A DNA stretch of 64,000 bases. Origin: Azomonas tarimensis. Its GTDB lineage: Bacteria; Pseudomonadota; Gammaproteobacteria; Pseudomonadales; Pseudomonadaceae. The translations under genes and the position numbers were made by a program. The DNA lies in NCBI RefSeq assembly GCF_042648805.1, contig NZ_JBHRXZ010000029.1, positions 62,001-126,000 on the forward strand. The letters are read 5' to 3'. Of this stretch, positions 49,416-56,812 are shown piece after piece (positions within the stretch are counted from its first letter, which is position 1; each line of letters opens with the position of its first letter). The notes beneath the pieces were generated by a model. It had not been told where the DNA came from. It did no database searches and was given only the letters and a program-made list of their open reading frames with translations.

Positions 49416-50522
49416 ATGGAACAAGACGTTACGCCACGTGGCGAAAAACTGCAGAAAGTACTTGCCAACCTCGGGCTCGGCTCGCGCCGTGACCTCGAAA
49501 GCTGGATCACCCAGGGCCGGGTCCAGGTCAACGGCAAGGTCGCCACGCTTGGCCAGCGGGTCGAGCCCGACGATGCCATCGCAGTCGATGGTCGGCTGAT
49601 GCGCCGCGAAGACGCCGCGCGAGTGGTACGCCGGGTGCTGATCTACAACAAGCCCGACGGCGAGATCTGCACCCGCGACGATCCTGAAGGCCGGCCGACG
49701 GTATTCAGCCGGTTGCCGCATCCCAAGGAAGGTCGCTGGATCAATGTCGGCCGCCTGGACATCAACACCACCGGCCTGCTGCTGTTCACCACCGATGGCG
49801 AGCTTGCCAACCGGCTGATGCACCCGTCCTACGAGATGGATCGCGAGTATGCCGTGCGGGTTCGCGGGGAAGTCGACGAGGAAATGCTCGAACGGCTGAA
49901 GAACGGCGTGATGCTCGAGGATGGTCCGGCGCGCTTCACCGACATCAAGGAAGCGCCAGGCGGCGAAGGCTTCAACCACTGGTACCACTGTGTGGTGATG
50001 GAAGGCCGTAACCGCGAGGTCCGTCGCCTGTGGGAGTCGCAGGGCCTGGTGGTCAGCCGCCTCAAGCGCGTGCGCTTCGGGCCGGTGTTTCTCAACTCGG
50101 ACCTGCCGATGGGCCGCTGGCGCGAGATGAGCCAGCGCGAAGTCGATATCCTCAGCGAGGAACTCGGCCTGACCCCGGTGGCGTTGCCGGAGATGAAGAC
50201 CAAGGTTCGCGAGAAGCTCGACCGCCTGCAACGCAAGGCCGCCAAGCCAATGACGCGCAATGAGCGCCGTGTCCGAGAGCTGCGCCCGTCCCACGAGGCC
50301 GATGCACCGGCCCGCCAGGAGCAGAAGCCGGCACGCAAGCCAAGGCCGGCACAGGACAAGCCGCGGGGTACCCCGGTGGCCGAGCGGCCGGGCGATAACC
50401 GCAAGCGTGAGCGCAGCCAGGACGAGCGTCCCGCACGCAAGCCGGGCGGCGACAAGCCGGGCAAACGCAGGTCGCCGGCCCCGGCTGGCGAAGGGCAGCG
50501 TCCGGGCTTTACCCGGCGCTGA
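49416..50522 (+). CDS. rluB: 23S rRNA pseudouridine synthase RluB
   Basis: RluB converts U2605 of 23S rRNA to pseudouridine. The 368-residue protein has an N-terminal S4 RNA-binding domain (GEKLQKVLANLGLGSRRDLESWI), the RsuA/RluB-type catalytic motif with Asp in GRLDINTTGLLLFTTDGEL, and EGRNREVRRLWESQGL. A basic, low-complexity tail of about 90 residues (Arg-, Lys-, Pro-rich) follows, common to pseudomonad RluB and likely to bind RNA. GGGAGG lies 7 bases before the ATG. It is usually next to scpB; here the Entner-Doudoroff block separates them. Confidence 0.95.
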   Translation: MEQDVTPRGEKLQKVLANLGLGSRRDLESWITQGRVQVNGKVATLGQRVEPDDAIAVDGRLMRREDAARVVRRVLIYNKPDGEICTRDDPEGRPTVFSRLPHPKEGRWINVGRLDINTTGLLLFTTDGELANRLMHPSYEMDREYAVRVRGEVDEEMLERLKNGVMLEDGPARFTDIKEAPGGEGFNHWYHCVVMEGRNREVRRLWESQGLVVSRLKRVRFGPVFLNSDLPMGRWREMSQREVDILSEELGLTPVALPEMKTKVREKLDRLQRKAAKPMTRNERRVRELRPSHEADAPARQEQKPARKPRPAQDKPRGTPVAERPGDNRKRERSQDERPARKPGGDKPGKRRSPAPAGEGQRPGFTRR

Positions 50523-50535
50523 GCCTCCGGCTTTC

Positions 50536-50581
50536 CCGCTGCCCACGAACCCCGCCCAGCGGCGAGGTTGGTGGGCAGCGG
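50536..50581. terminator. Bidirectional stem-loop between rluB and the GGDEF gene
   Basis: CCGCTGCCCAC (50536-50546) pairs perfectly with GTGGGCAGCGG (50571-50581), with an inner AACC/GGTT pair. It stands in the 69-base gap between two convergent genes, the expected place for a shared terminator. U-runs are lacking on both strands. Confidence 0.55.
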
Positions 50582-50591
50582 CCGACGCGGC

Positions 50592-51521
50592 TCAGACAGC
50601 TAGACGCATCTGGTTGCGACCGTTGCGCTTTGCCTGGTACAGGGCGCTGTCGGCACGGGCCAGCAGGGCGTCCAGGGTTTCCGGCACGCGATAACTGGCG
50701 CAGCCCATGCTGACCGTGAGCGGCAGATGGCCGTCATGACTGCAGAACTCCATGCTGTTCACCGCCTGACAAAGCCGCTGCCCCACCAATGCTGCCGACT
50801 TCTCGGGCGTGTTCGAGAGCAGTACGAGAAATTCCTCGCCGCCGTAGCGAAATACCATGTCGACGTTACGCAACTGCGACTTCAGCCTGGTGGTCACCGC
50901 CTTTAGGACCTCGTCCCCGCAGGGGTGACCGAATCGGTCGTTGATCGACTTGAAATGGTCCATGTCTAGCATCAGCACCGACAGCGGTTGCCCGTGTCGG
51001 CGTGCCAGTTCGACCTCTCTGGTCAGGGTCTGCTGCATGGCCACCCGATTGCCCGCACCCGTGAGCGGGTCACGCAGCGCGTCGAGCAGCGCGGCGCGGT
51101 ACAGCAGGGCGTTGCGCAGGGGAAACAGCAGGCAGGGCAGCAGTGCCTCGAGCTGGTGAAGTTCGAAGTCGTCGAACCGGGTGGACCGCTGGAAGACCAG
51201 TTCGCCGATGCTCTCGCCGAGATGGTTGAGGTGGTAGCGGGTCCGGTGCGGCGCCGCTTCACCGAGTTCCAGTCGCAGGTCGGTTGGGCCGTGGCGGTAG
51301 CTCAGCCCGCTGACCGGAACCAATGCGCGTACGGCGGTCAGAAAGATCCCGAGCAGGCGATCCGCCTCGAGGCTCGTCTGCAGTTGCTGGCCAAGCTGGC
51401 GGTGTAGCTCGGCCACGCTGGCAGGGCGCGGGACGTGGAAGGGCGAAGGGACCTGTTCCAGCGACGACATTCTGCTGGTGTCGAATTCGATGATATTGCC
51501 GGTTGGCTGATGGGGCTGCAT
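50592..51521 (-). CDS. Diguanylate cyclase (GGDEF domain)
   Basis: A 309-residue protein that should make c-di-GMP from two GTP. The GGDEF domain (about 150-309) has the active-site variant GGEEF (FRYGGEEFLVLLSN), the inhibitory-site RxxD (RNVD) five residues upstream, and DPLTGAGNRVAM at its start. The N-terminal 140 residues look like a GAF-type sensor. No membrane helix is present. I start it at ATG 51521 (MQPHQPTGN), where pseudomonad homologues begin and GAGG precedes; a frame open to 51605 covers an AT-rich region. Its product would affect FleQ, encoded at 2.3 kb. Confidence 0.9.
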   Translation of the reverse strand: MQPHQPTGNIIEFDTSRMSSLEQVPSPFHVPRPASVAELHRQLGQQLQTSLEADRLLGIFLTAVRALVPVSGLSYRHGPTDLRLELGEAAPHRTRYHLNHLGESIGELVFQRSTRFDDFELHQLEALLPCLLFPLRNALLYRAALLDALRDPLTGAGNRVAMQQTLTREVELARRHGQPLSVLMLDMDHFKSINDRFGHPCGDEVLKAVTTRLKSQLRNVDMVFRYGGEEFLVLLSNTPEKSAALVGQRLCQAVNSMEFCSHDGHLPLTVSMGCASYRVPETLDALLARADSALYQAKRNGRNQMRLAV

Positions 51522-51683
51522 ATCCGCCTCGTCGCGCTTGAGTGCACTGGTTAAAAAAAAATAGTGCGAATTCGATGCCACTTTCGGAAAGTTTTTATTT
51601 TCCAAAGAGTTATGCGATCAAGCGGAGCGCGAGAAACTGAACTGCCAGGTGAGTGATGGCATATTGACGTTAGTGGCCAGTAA

Positions 51684-51703
51684 GTTGCCGGAATTCCGGC
51701 AAC
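51684..51703. terminator. Perfect 20-base palindrome after the YciK-type gene
   Basis: GTTGCCGG-AATT-CCGGCAAC, a perfect palindrome 11 bases beyond the stop of the YciK-type gene (minus strand). It may end that transcript, or be an operator in the 192-base leader/promoter region of the GGDEF gene, which is AT-rich compared with the rest of the window. A (T)TT follows on the minus strand but no long U-run. Confidence 0.45.
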
Positions 51704-51713
51704 CCAAACCGCT

Positions 51714-52454
51714 CTATTGGGCGTCGAACGCCTGTCCGTTGACACCCCTGGCATCAGGTCCCATGAGATAGAGATACAGGGGCATGATCTCTTCCGGAAG
51801 CGGGTTGCTCGCCGGGTTCTCGCCGGGGTAGGCGAGGGCGCGCATGGCGGTCCGGGTGGCACCAGGGTTGATACTGTTGGCGCGGACCTGGGTAATGCCG
51901 TCCACCTCGTCGGCTACCACCTGCATGAGGCCCTCGGTGGCGAACTTGGATACCGCGTAGGCCCCCCAATAGGCTCGTCCCTTGCGGCCGACACTGCTGG
52001 AGGTAAAGACGATCGAGGCATCCTCGGAAAGCTTCAGCAGCGGCAGCAGGGTGCTGGTGAGCATGAACATGGCGTTCACGTTGACCTGCATGACTTGCAT
52101 GAACTGTTCGCCGGTCAGCTGTTCCAGCGGGGTGCGCGGACCAAGGATGGAGGCGTTGTGCAGCAGGCCGTCGAGCCGGCCGAACTCGTTCTCGATCATT
52201 GCAGCCAGTTCGTTGTACTGATTCTGCTGGGCCTGTTCGAGGTTGAGCGGAATCACCGCCGCCTGGGGGTGGCCGGCGGCCTCGATTTCGTCGTATACGC
52301 GGTTGAGGTTGTCCTCGTTCTTGCCCAGCAGCAATACGGTCGCGCCATGCGCGGCGTAGGCCTTCGCCGCCGCGGCACCGATACCCCGGCCGGCGCCAGT
52401 GACCAATATGACGCGCCCGGCAAGCAGGTCGGGGCGGGGGGTGTAGTCGTACAT
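51714..52454 (-). CDS. YciK-family short-chain dehydrogenase
   Basis: A 246-residue SDR oxidoreductase. The cofactor-binding motif VTGAGRGIGAAAAKAYA, the NNAG-like HNASIL segment (LLHNASILGPRTP), the catalytic Ser in FTSSSVGRKG and YxxxK (YWGAYAVSKFA) are all present. It belongs to the YciK subgroup; its substrate is unknown. In P. aeruginosa it lies next to mupP-ubiG, as here. A repeat copy separates it from mupP. Confidence 0.93.
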   Translation of the reverse strand: MYDYTPRPDLLAGRVILVTGAGRGIGAAAAKAYAAHGATVLLLGKNEDNLNRVYDEIEAAGHPQAAVIPLNLEQAQQNQYNELAAMIENEFGRLDGLLHNASILGPRTPLEQLTGEQFMQVMQVNVNAMFMLTSTLLPLLKLSEDASIVFTSSSVGRKGRAYWGAYAVSKFATEGLMQVVADEVDGITQVRANSINPGATRTAMRALAYPGENPASNPLPEEIMPLYLYLMGPDARGVNGQAFDAQ

Positions 52455-52488
52455 GAAAATCCCTAAAAGTGGAAAAGACGATAACGGT

Positions 52489-52564
52489 GCTGAAGGCTGG
52501 AGGCTTGACGAAAGGCACGTATCAGGTCGCCCTTTCGTTCAGCGTCCCGCTACCGCCTCCAGCG
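52489..52564. repeat. Intergenic inverted repeat, copy 3 of 5
   Basis: The left arm GCTGAAGGCTGGAGGCTTGA continues into CGAAAGG (52509-52515), which pairs perfectly with CCTTTCG (52531-52537); further right, CGCCTCCAGC (52554-52563) is complementary to GCTGGAGG of the left arm. It lies between the start of the YciK-type gene and the end of mupP. Confidence 0.55.
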
Positions 52565-52588
52565 ATAATTCAGCAAGCGCACAACCAT

Positions 52589-53260
52589 TCAGCAAGCACA
52601 CAACGCCCGATCCAGCAGAGCCCTGAGTTCGGACGGGTGGTCGACCACGACATCGGCGCCCCAGTGGCCCGGGTTGTCGTCAGGGTGGATATAGCCATAA
52701 CGGACCGCAGCGGTACGGGTGCCGGCGGCGCGACCGGATTCGATGTCGCGCAGGTCGTCGCCGATGTACAGGGCTTCGATCGGCTTTACGCCGAGGCGGC
52801 TGCAGGCCAGCAAGACCGGTTCAGGGTCGGGTTTGCTGCGGCTGACGTGGTCGGGGCAGATGAGCACCGAGGCACGTTCGGCCAGCCCTAGTCCCTGGAG
52901 AATCGGCGCGGCAAAGCGCACGTGCTTGTTGGTCACCACGCCCCACTTGAGCCCCGCCGCCTCGATATCCGAAAGCAGTTCAGGCATGCCTTCATAGAGT
53001 TGGCTATGGACGGCGCAGTGGTCCAGGTAGCGTTCCAGGAACTCGATGCGCAACGGCTCGAAGTCCTCGGCAAAGGGATCGATGTCGAAGCCGTGCAGCA
53101 CCATGGCCCGGGCGCCCCCTGACACCACGTCGCGGATACGCGCAGGTTCCACGGGTGGCAGGTCGCGTGCGGCGCGCATGGCATCGACCACGGCGATAAA
53201 GTCCGGTGCTGAGTCGAGCAGCGTGCCGTCAAGGTCGAACAGAACCGCGCGCAACCGCAT
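52589..53260 (-). CDS. mupP: N-acetylmuramic acid 6-phosphate phosphatase
   Basis: MupP is a HAD-superfamily phosphatase. In pseudomonads it dephosphorylates N-acetylmuramate 6-phosphate in the cell-wall recycling route that bypasses de novo UDP-MurNAc synthesis (linked to intrinsic fosfomycin resistance). It was earlier annotated as phosphoglycolate phosphatase. The 223-residue protein has the HAD motifs FDLDGTLLDSAPDF, VVTNKH and YIGDDLRDIESGRAAG. AGGAGG lies 5 bases before ATG 53260, which overlaps the ubiG stop by one base. The ubiG-mupP-YciK order is as in P. aeruginosa. Assignment of MupP rather than Gph rests on this context. Confidence 0.88.
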   Translation of the reverse strand: MRLRAVLFDLDGTLLDSAPDFIAVVDAMRAARDLPPVEPARIRDVVSGGARAMVLHGFDIDPFAEDFEPLRIEFLERYLDHCAVHSQLYEGMPELLSDIEAAGLKWGVVTNKHVRFAAPILQGLGLAERASVLICPDHVSRSKPDPEPVLLACSRLGVKPIEALYIGDDLRDIESGRAAGTRTAAVRYGYIHPDDNPGHWGADVVVDHPSELRALLDRALCAC

Positions 53261-53958
53261 CAAGCCTCCTTGACGGTCTGGATCATGTAGTTGACGTCCA
53301 CATCGGCGCCAAGCTTGTAGTGCCGGGTCAGCGGGTTGTAGGTCAGCCCGATCATGTCCTTTACCGCCAGGCCGGCGTCTCGGCTCCAGGCACCCAGCTC
53401 CGAAGGACGAATGAATTTCTTGAAGTCATGGGTGCCACGGGGCAGCAGCTTGAGCACATACTCGGCGCCAATGATGGCGAATAGGTAGGACTTGGGGTTG
53501 CGGTTGATGGTGCTGAAGAACACCTGGCCGCCGGGCTTGGCCAGGGTGAAACAGGCCCGGATCACCGAAGCCGGGTCGGGTACGTGTTCGAGCATCTCCA
53601 TGCAGGTCACCACATCGAACTGGCCGGGCGCCTCCATGGCCAGGGCTTCGGCCGTGACCTGCCGGTAGTCGATCTGGAGGCCGGATTCCAGCTGGTGCAG
53701 GCGGGCGACCGACAGTGGCGCCTCGCCCATGTCGATACCGGTGACCACAGCCCCTCGGCGGGCCATGGACTCGCTGAGGATGCCGCCGCCGCAGCCGACG
53801 TCGAGCACCTTCTTGCCGGACAGCGGGGCGTGCTCATCGATCCAGTTGACCCGTAGCGGGTTGATCTCGTGCAGCGGTTTGAACTCGCTTTCGCGATCCC
53901 ACCAACGGTAGGCGAGGGCTTCGAACTTGGCGATTTCGCTGTGATCGACATTGCTCAT
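53260..53958 (-). CDS. ubiG: Ubiquinone biosynthesis O-methyltransferase
   Basis: UbiG carries out both O-methylations in ubiquinone synthesis with S-adenosylmethionine. The 232-residue protein (standard length) has the N-terminal FEALAYRWWDRESEFKPLH segment, the SAM motif VLDVGCGGGILSESMARRG and the CMEMLEHVPDPASVI post-motif. The Met at 53958 (MSNVDHSEIA) is the family start. It is immediately upstream of mupP and coupled to it by a one-base overlap. Confidence 0.96.
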   Translation of the reverse strand: MSNVDHSEIAKFEALAYRWWDRESEFKPLHEINPLRVNWIDEHAPLSGKKVLDVGCGGGILSESMARRGAVVTGIDMGEAPLSVARLHQLESGLQIDYRQVTAEALAMEAPGQFDVVTCMEMLEHVPDPASVIRACFTLAKPGGQVFFSTINRNPKSYLFAIIGAEYVLKLLPRGTHDFKKFIRPSELGAWSRDAGLAVKDMIGLTYNPLTRHYKLGADVDVNYMIQTVKEA

Positions 53959-54057
53959 GGTGGTTTCCATTGTTCAGTGCTTCTGGATCAGGCCTGGCAG
54001 CTCTGCTGCAAGCTTAGCCTGTCATGGGCGTCCGGGGCATCCCGGCGGTTTGTCACA

Positions 54058-55395
54058 TCAGGCGCGATCGGCCGCGGCGATCCTGGCGCCCCATTCACGG
54101 GCGGTGGCGATCAGCCGGTTCTCGTCCATGCGGGTGAGCTGGTGATCCTCGACCAGCTGCTTGCCGCCGACCCAGAGGTGCCGAACCGCATCCCGGCCGG
54201 TGGCGTAGATCAGCTGCGAGACCGGGTCGTAGACCGGCTGTTGGGCCAGTCCGGAAAGATCGAACGCGACCATGTCGGCGAGCTTGCCGATCTCCAGCGA
54301 TCCGGTGCAGTCGCTCAGGCCCAGTGCCCGAGCACCGTTCAGGGTGGCCATGCGCAAGGCGCGGTGGGCGTCCAGGGCAGTGGCCGAGCCACATACCGCC
54401 TTGGCCAGCAGCGCCGCTGTACGGGTCTCGCCCAGCAGGTCGAGATCGTTATTGCTGGCTGCGCCGTCGGTGCCGATGGCCACGTTGACCCCGGCTTCCC
54501 ATAGCCGCTCCACCGGGCAGAAGCCGCTGGCGAGCTTGAGATTGGATTCGGGGCAATGGATCACACTGCAATTGTGTTCGACCAGCAGGGCGAGGTCCTC
54601 GTCGCTGATCTGGGTCATGTGCACGGCCTGGAACCTGGGACCGAGCAGTTGCATGCGCGCCAGCCGTGCCAGCGGGCGTTCGCCGTGCTTTTGCAGCGCC
54701 TCCTCGACCTCATGGGCGGTTTCGTGGACATGCATATGGATGCAGGCATCCATTTCCGCGACGAGAATGCGAATCTGCTCGAGCTTGTCATCGCCGACCG
54801 AGTAGGGCGCATGTGGGCCGAAGGCGACGCTCAGCCGGGGGTGGTGCTTGAGATCGTCATGCAGCGCGACGCCGCGGCGCATGGCTTCGTTGGCGTCGCG
54901 GGCGCCGGGCGTCGGAAAGTCGAGGATCGGAATGGCGATCTGGCCGCGCATGCCACTTTCATGGATACGCTGGCTGGCAACGTCAGGGTAGAAATACATG
55001 TCCGAAAAACAGGTGACTCCGCCCTTGAGCTGCTCGGCGATCGCGAGGTCGGTGCCGTCGCGGATGAACGCCTCGTCAACCCAGCGCGCTTCAGCCGGCC
55101 AGATATGCTGCTGCAGCCACGCCATCAGTGGCAGGTCGTCCGCCAGGCCGCGGAAAAGTGTCATCGCGGCGTGGCCATGGGTATTGATCAGCCCAGGGGC
55201 GAGTAGCATGTCCGGCAATTCCCGCACCTGGGTGGCGGGGTGCTTGAGCGCTTCATCACGGGGCGCCAGCAGGGCGATCTTGCCGTCGCGCACGCCGAGC
55301 CCGTAGTCCTTGAACACCACCCCGCCCGGCTCCACCGGCACCAGCCAGGTGGGCAGCAGCAGAAGGTCGAGGGGCGCGGGGGAAGGATGGGACAT
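54058..55395 (-). CDS. mtaD: 5-Methylthioadenosine/S-adenosylhomocysteine deaminase
   Basis: A 445-residue amidohydrolase of the TRZ/ATZ type. Metal ligands and catalytic residues appear in LINTHGHAAMTLFRG, HMHVHETAHEVEE and IGTDGAASNNDLDL. In P. aeruginosa the homologue deaminates methylthioadenosine to methylthioinosine, which a dedicated phosphorylase then splits to methylthioribose 1-phosphate, the substrate of MtnA. That fits here because mtnA lies next to it (divergent, about 175 bases) and speE makes methylthioadenosine elsewhere in the window. Confidence 0.9.
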   Translation of the reverse strand: MSHPSPAPLDLLLLPTWLVPVEPGGVVFKDYGLGVRDGKIALLAPRDEALKHPATQVRELPDMLLAPGLINTHGHAAMTLFRGLADDLPLMAWLQQHIWPAEARWVDEAFIRDGTDLAIAEQLKGGVTCFSDMYFYPDVASQRIHESGMRGQIAIPILDFPTPGARDANEAMRRGVALHDDLKHHPRLSVAFGPHAPYSVGDDKLEQIRILVAEMDACIHMHVHETAHEVEEALQKHGERPLARLARMQLLGPRFQAVHMTQISDEDLALLVEHNCSVIHCPESNLKLASGFCPVERLWEAGVNVAIGTDGAASNNDLDLLGETRTAALLAKAVCGSATALDAHRALRMATLNGARALGLSDCTGSLEIGKLADMVAFDLSGLAQQPVYDPVSQLIYATGRDAVRHLWVGGKQLVEDHQLTRMDENRLIATAREWGARIAAADRA

Positions 55396-55524
55396 GGCGG
55401 GGTTCCTGAAGACTTAAGACGCGAGTTTAAAACAAAGCCGAGGCTTGCGGCGCGGTGAAACGCCGCGCCAGAGCCTGGATTCGATGTGGACCCCGGTCAC
55501 TCGAACCTGATCCGGCCGATGGCG

Positions 55525-55530
55525 TATAAT
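55525..55530 (+). promoter_or_regulatory. Candidate -10 element of the mtnA promoter
   Basis: A perfect TATAAT, followed by CGCCGGCTTTTTG, 39 bases before ATG 55569. The -35 region 17 bases upstream (CGAACC) is poor. Confidence 0.5.
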
Positions 55531-55568
55531 CGCCGGCTTTTTGTGCCTGCAATGATGAAGGGGTGATC

Positions 55569-56654
55569 ATGCGCGACATGCGCGAGCGTTTGCTGGCTGC
55601 CGAAAGGGTCAAGGCCATCGAGTGGAAACACGGCCGCCTGCATCTGCTGGATCAGCGAAAGCTGCCAACCGAGACCTGCTGGAGGGCTTACGACTCGGCC
55701 GCGGCCGTGGCCGGCGCGATCCGCGACATGGTCGTGCGTGGCGCCCCGGCGATCGGCATCAGTGCGGCCTATGGCCTGGTGCTGGGCCTGGCGGCGCGGC
55801 TCGGGGCGGGTGATGACTGGCGCGCTGCGCTAGAAGAGGATTTCGACATCCTCGCCGCGTCCCGGCCCACTGCGGTGAATCTGTTCTGGGCGCTCAACCG
55901 CATGCGCGAGCGGCTCGACCGACTGCGGGCGGATGAGGATCCGCTGGCCGTCATGGAGCAGGAGGCCGTCGCCATTCACGACAGCGATCGCGAAGCGAAC
56001 CTGACCATGGCCCAGTTCGGCGTCGAGCTGATTCGCAAGCACAACAGCCAGCGGCAGCGCCTGATGACCCACTGCAACACCGGCGCCCTGGCGACCGGCG
56101 GGTTCGGTACGGCACTGGGTGTGATCCGCGCCGCGCAGCTGCGCGACCTGGTCGAGTGCGTGCATGTCGACGAAACCCGTCCCTGGCTGCAGGGCTCACG
56201 GCTGACCGCCTGGGAGCTGGCCGGCGAGGGCGTGCCGGTCAGCCTCAACGTGGATTCGGCCTCGGCGCACCTGATGAAAACCCAGGCGATTTCCTGGGTC
56301 ATCGTCGGCGCCGACCGCATCACCGCCAATGGCGACGTGGCGAACAAGATCGGCACCTATCAACTGGCCGTGACCGCCATGCACCATGGGGTGCGCTTCA
56401 TGGTCGTCGCGCCGAGCTCGACCATCGACATGAGCCTCGAGAACGGCGACGACATCCCCATCGAGGAGCGTGCCGGCAGCGAGCTGCTGGAAGTCAACGG
56501 TCAGCGCTTCGCCGCCGATGTGGAGGCCTTCAACCCGGTCTTCGACGTCACTCCGGCCGATCTGATCGACGCCATCGTCACCGAGAAGGGGGTGGTCGAG
56601 CGACCCAACACGGAAAAGCTGGCCGAGCTGATGAATCGGAAGAGGTTGCACTGA
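55569..56654 (+). CDS. mtnA: Methylthioribose-1-phosphate isomerase
   Basis: MtnA isomerises 5-methylthioribose 1-phosphate to 5-methylthioribulose 1-phosphate in methionine salvage, feeding MtnB. The 361-residue protein has the conserved DMVVRGAPAIGISAAYG, HCNTGALATGGFGTALG with the catalytic Cys, and GADRITANGDVANKIGTY with the catalytic Asp. GAAGGGG precedes ATG 55569; GTG 55563 and ATG 55578 (MRERLLAAERVK) are alternative starts, the last being closest to other pseudomonad annotations. It appears to be monocistronic, followed by a repeat copy. Confidence 0.95.
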   Translation: MRDMRERLLAAERVKAIEWKHGRLHLLDQRKLPTETCWRAYDSAAAVAGAIRDMVVRGAPAIGISAAYGLVLGLAARLGAGDDWRAALEEDFDILAASRPTAVNLFWALNRMRERLDRLRADEDPLAVMEQEAVAIHDSDREANLTMAQFGVELIRKHNSQRQRLMTHCNTGALATGGFGTALGVIRAAQLRDLVECVHVDETRPWLQGSRLTAWELAGEGVPVSLNVDSASAHLMKTQAISWVIVGADRITANGDVANKIGTYQLAVTAMHHGVRFMVVAPSSTIDMSLENGDDIPIEERAGSELLEVNGQRFAADVEAFNPVFDVTPADLIDAIVTEKGVVERPNTEKLAELMNRKRLH

Positions 56655-56657
56655 CGG

Positions 56658-56756
56658 CAGCTTCAAGCCGGAAGCGGGAAGCCCGGCGGGAGCGGTCCCG
56701 GTGGCGCCCGGGCGGCTCTGGAGGGCTTGCCGCTTGAGGCTAGCGGCTTGCAGCTG
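56658..56756. repeat. Intergenic inverted repeat, copy 4 of 5
   Basis: CAGCT (56658-56662) and CAAGCCG (56664-56670) pair with AGCTG (56752-56756) and CGGCTTG (56744-56750); the loop is itself very GC-rich (CCCGGCGGG and CGCCCGGGCGG). It contains CGCTTGAGGCT, shared with copy 5. It reaches almost to the gyrA promoter region. Confidence 0.5.
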
Positions 56757-56812
56757 TGTTAACATTCCGCGATTACGCAACCCTCGCTTGAATTACAAGG
56801 AACCCGGTTTCC

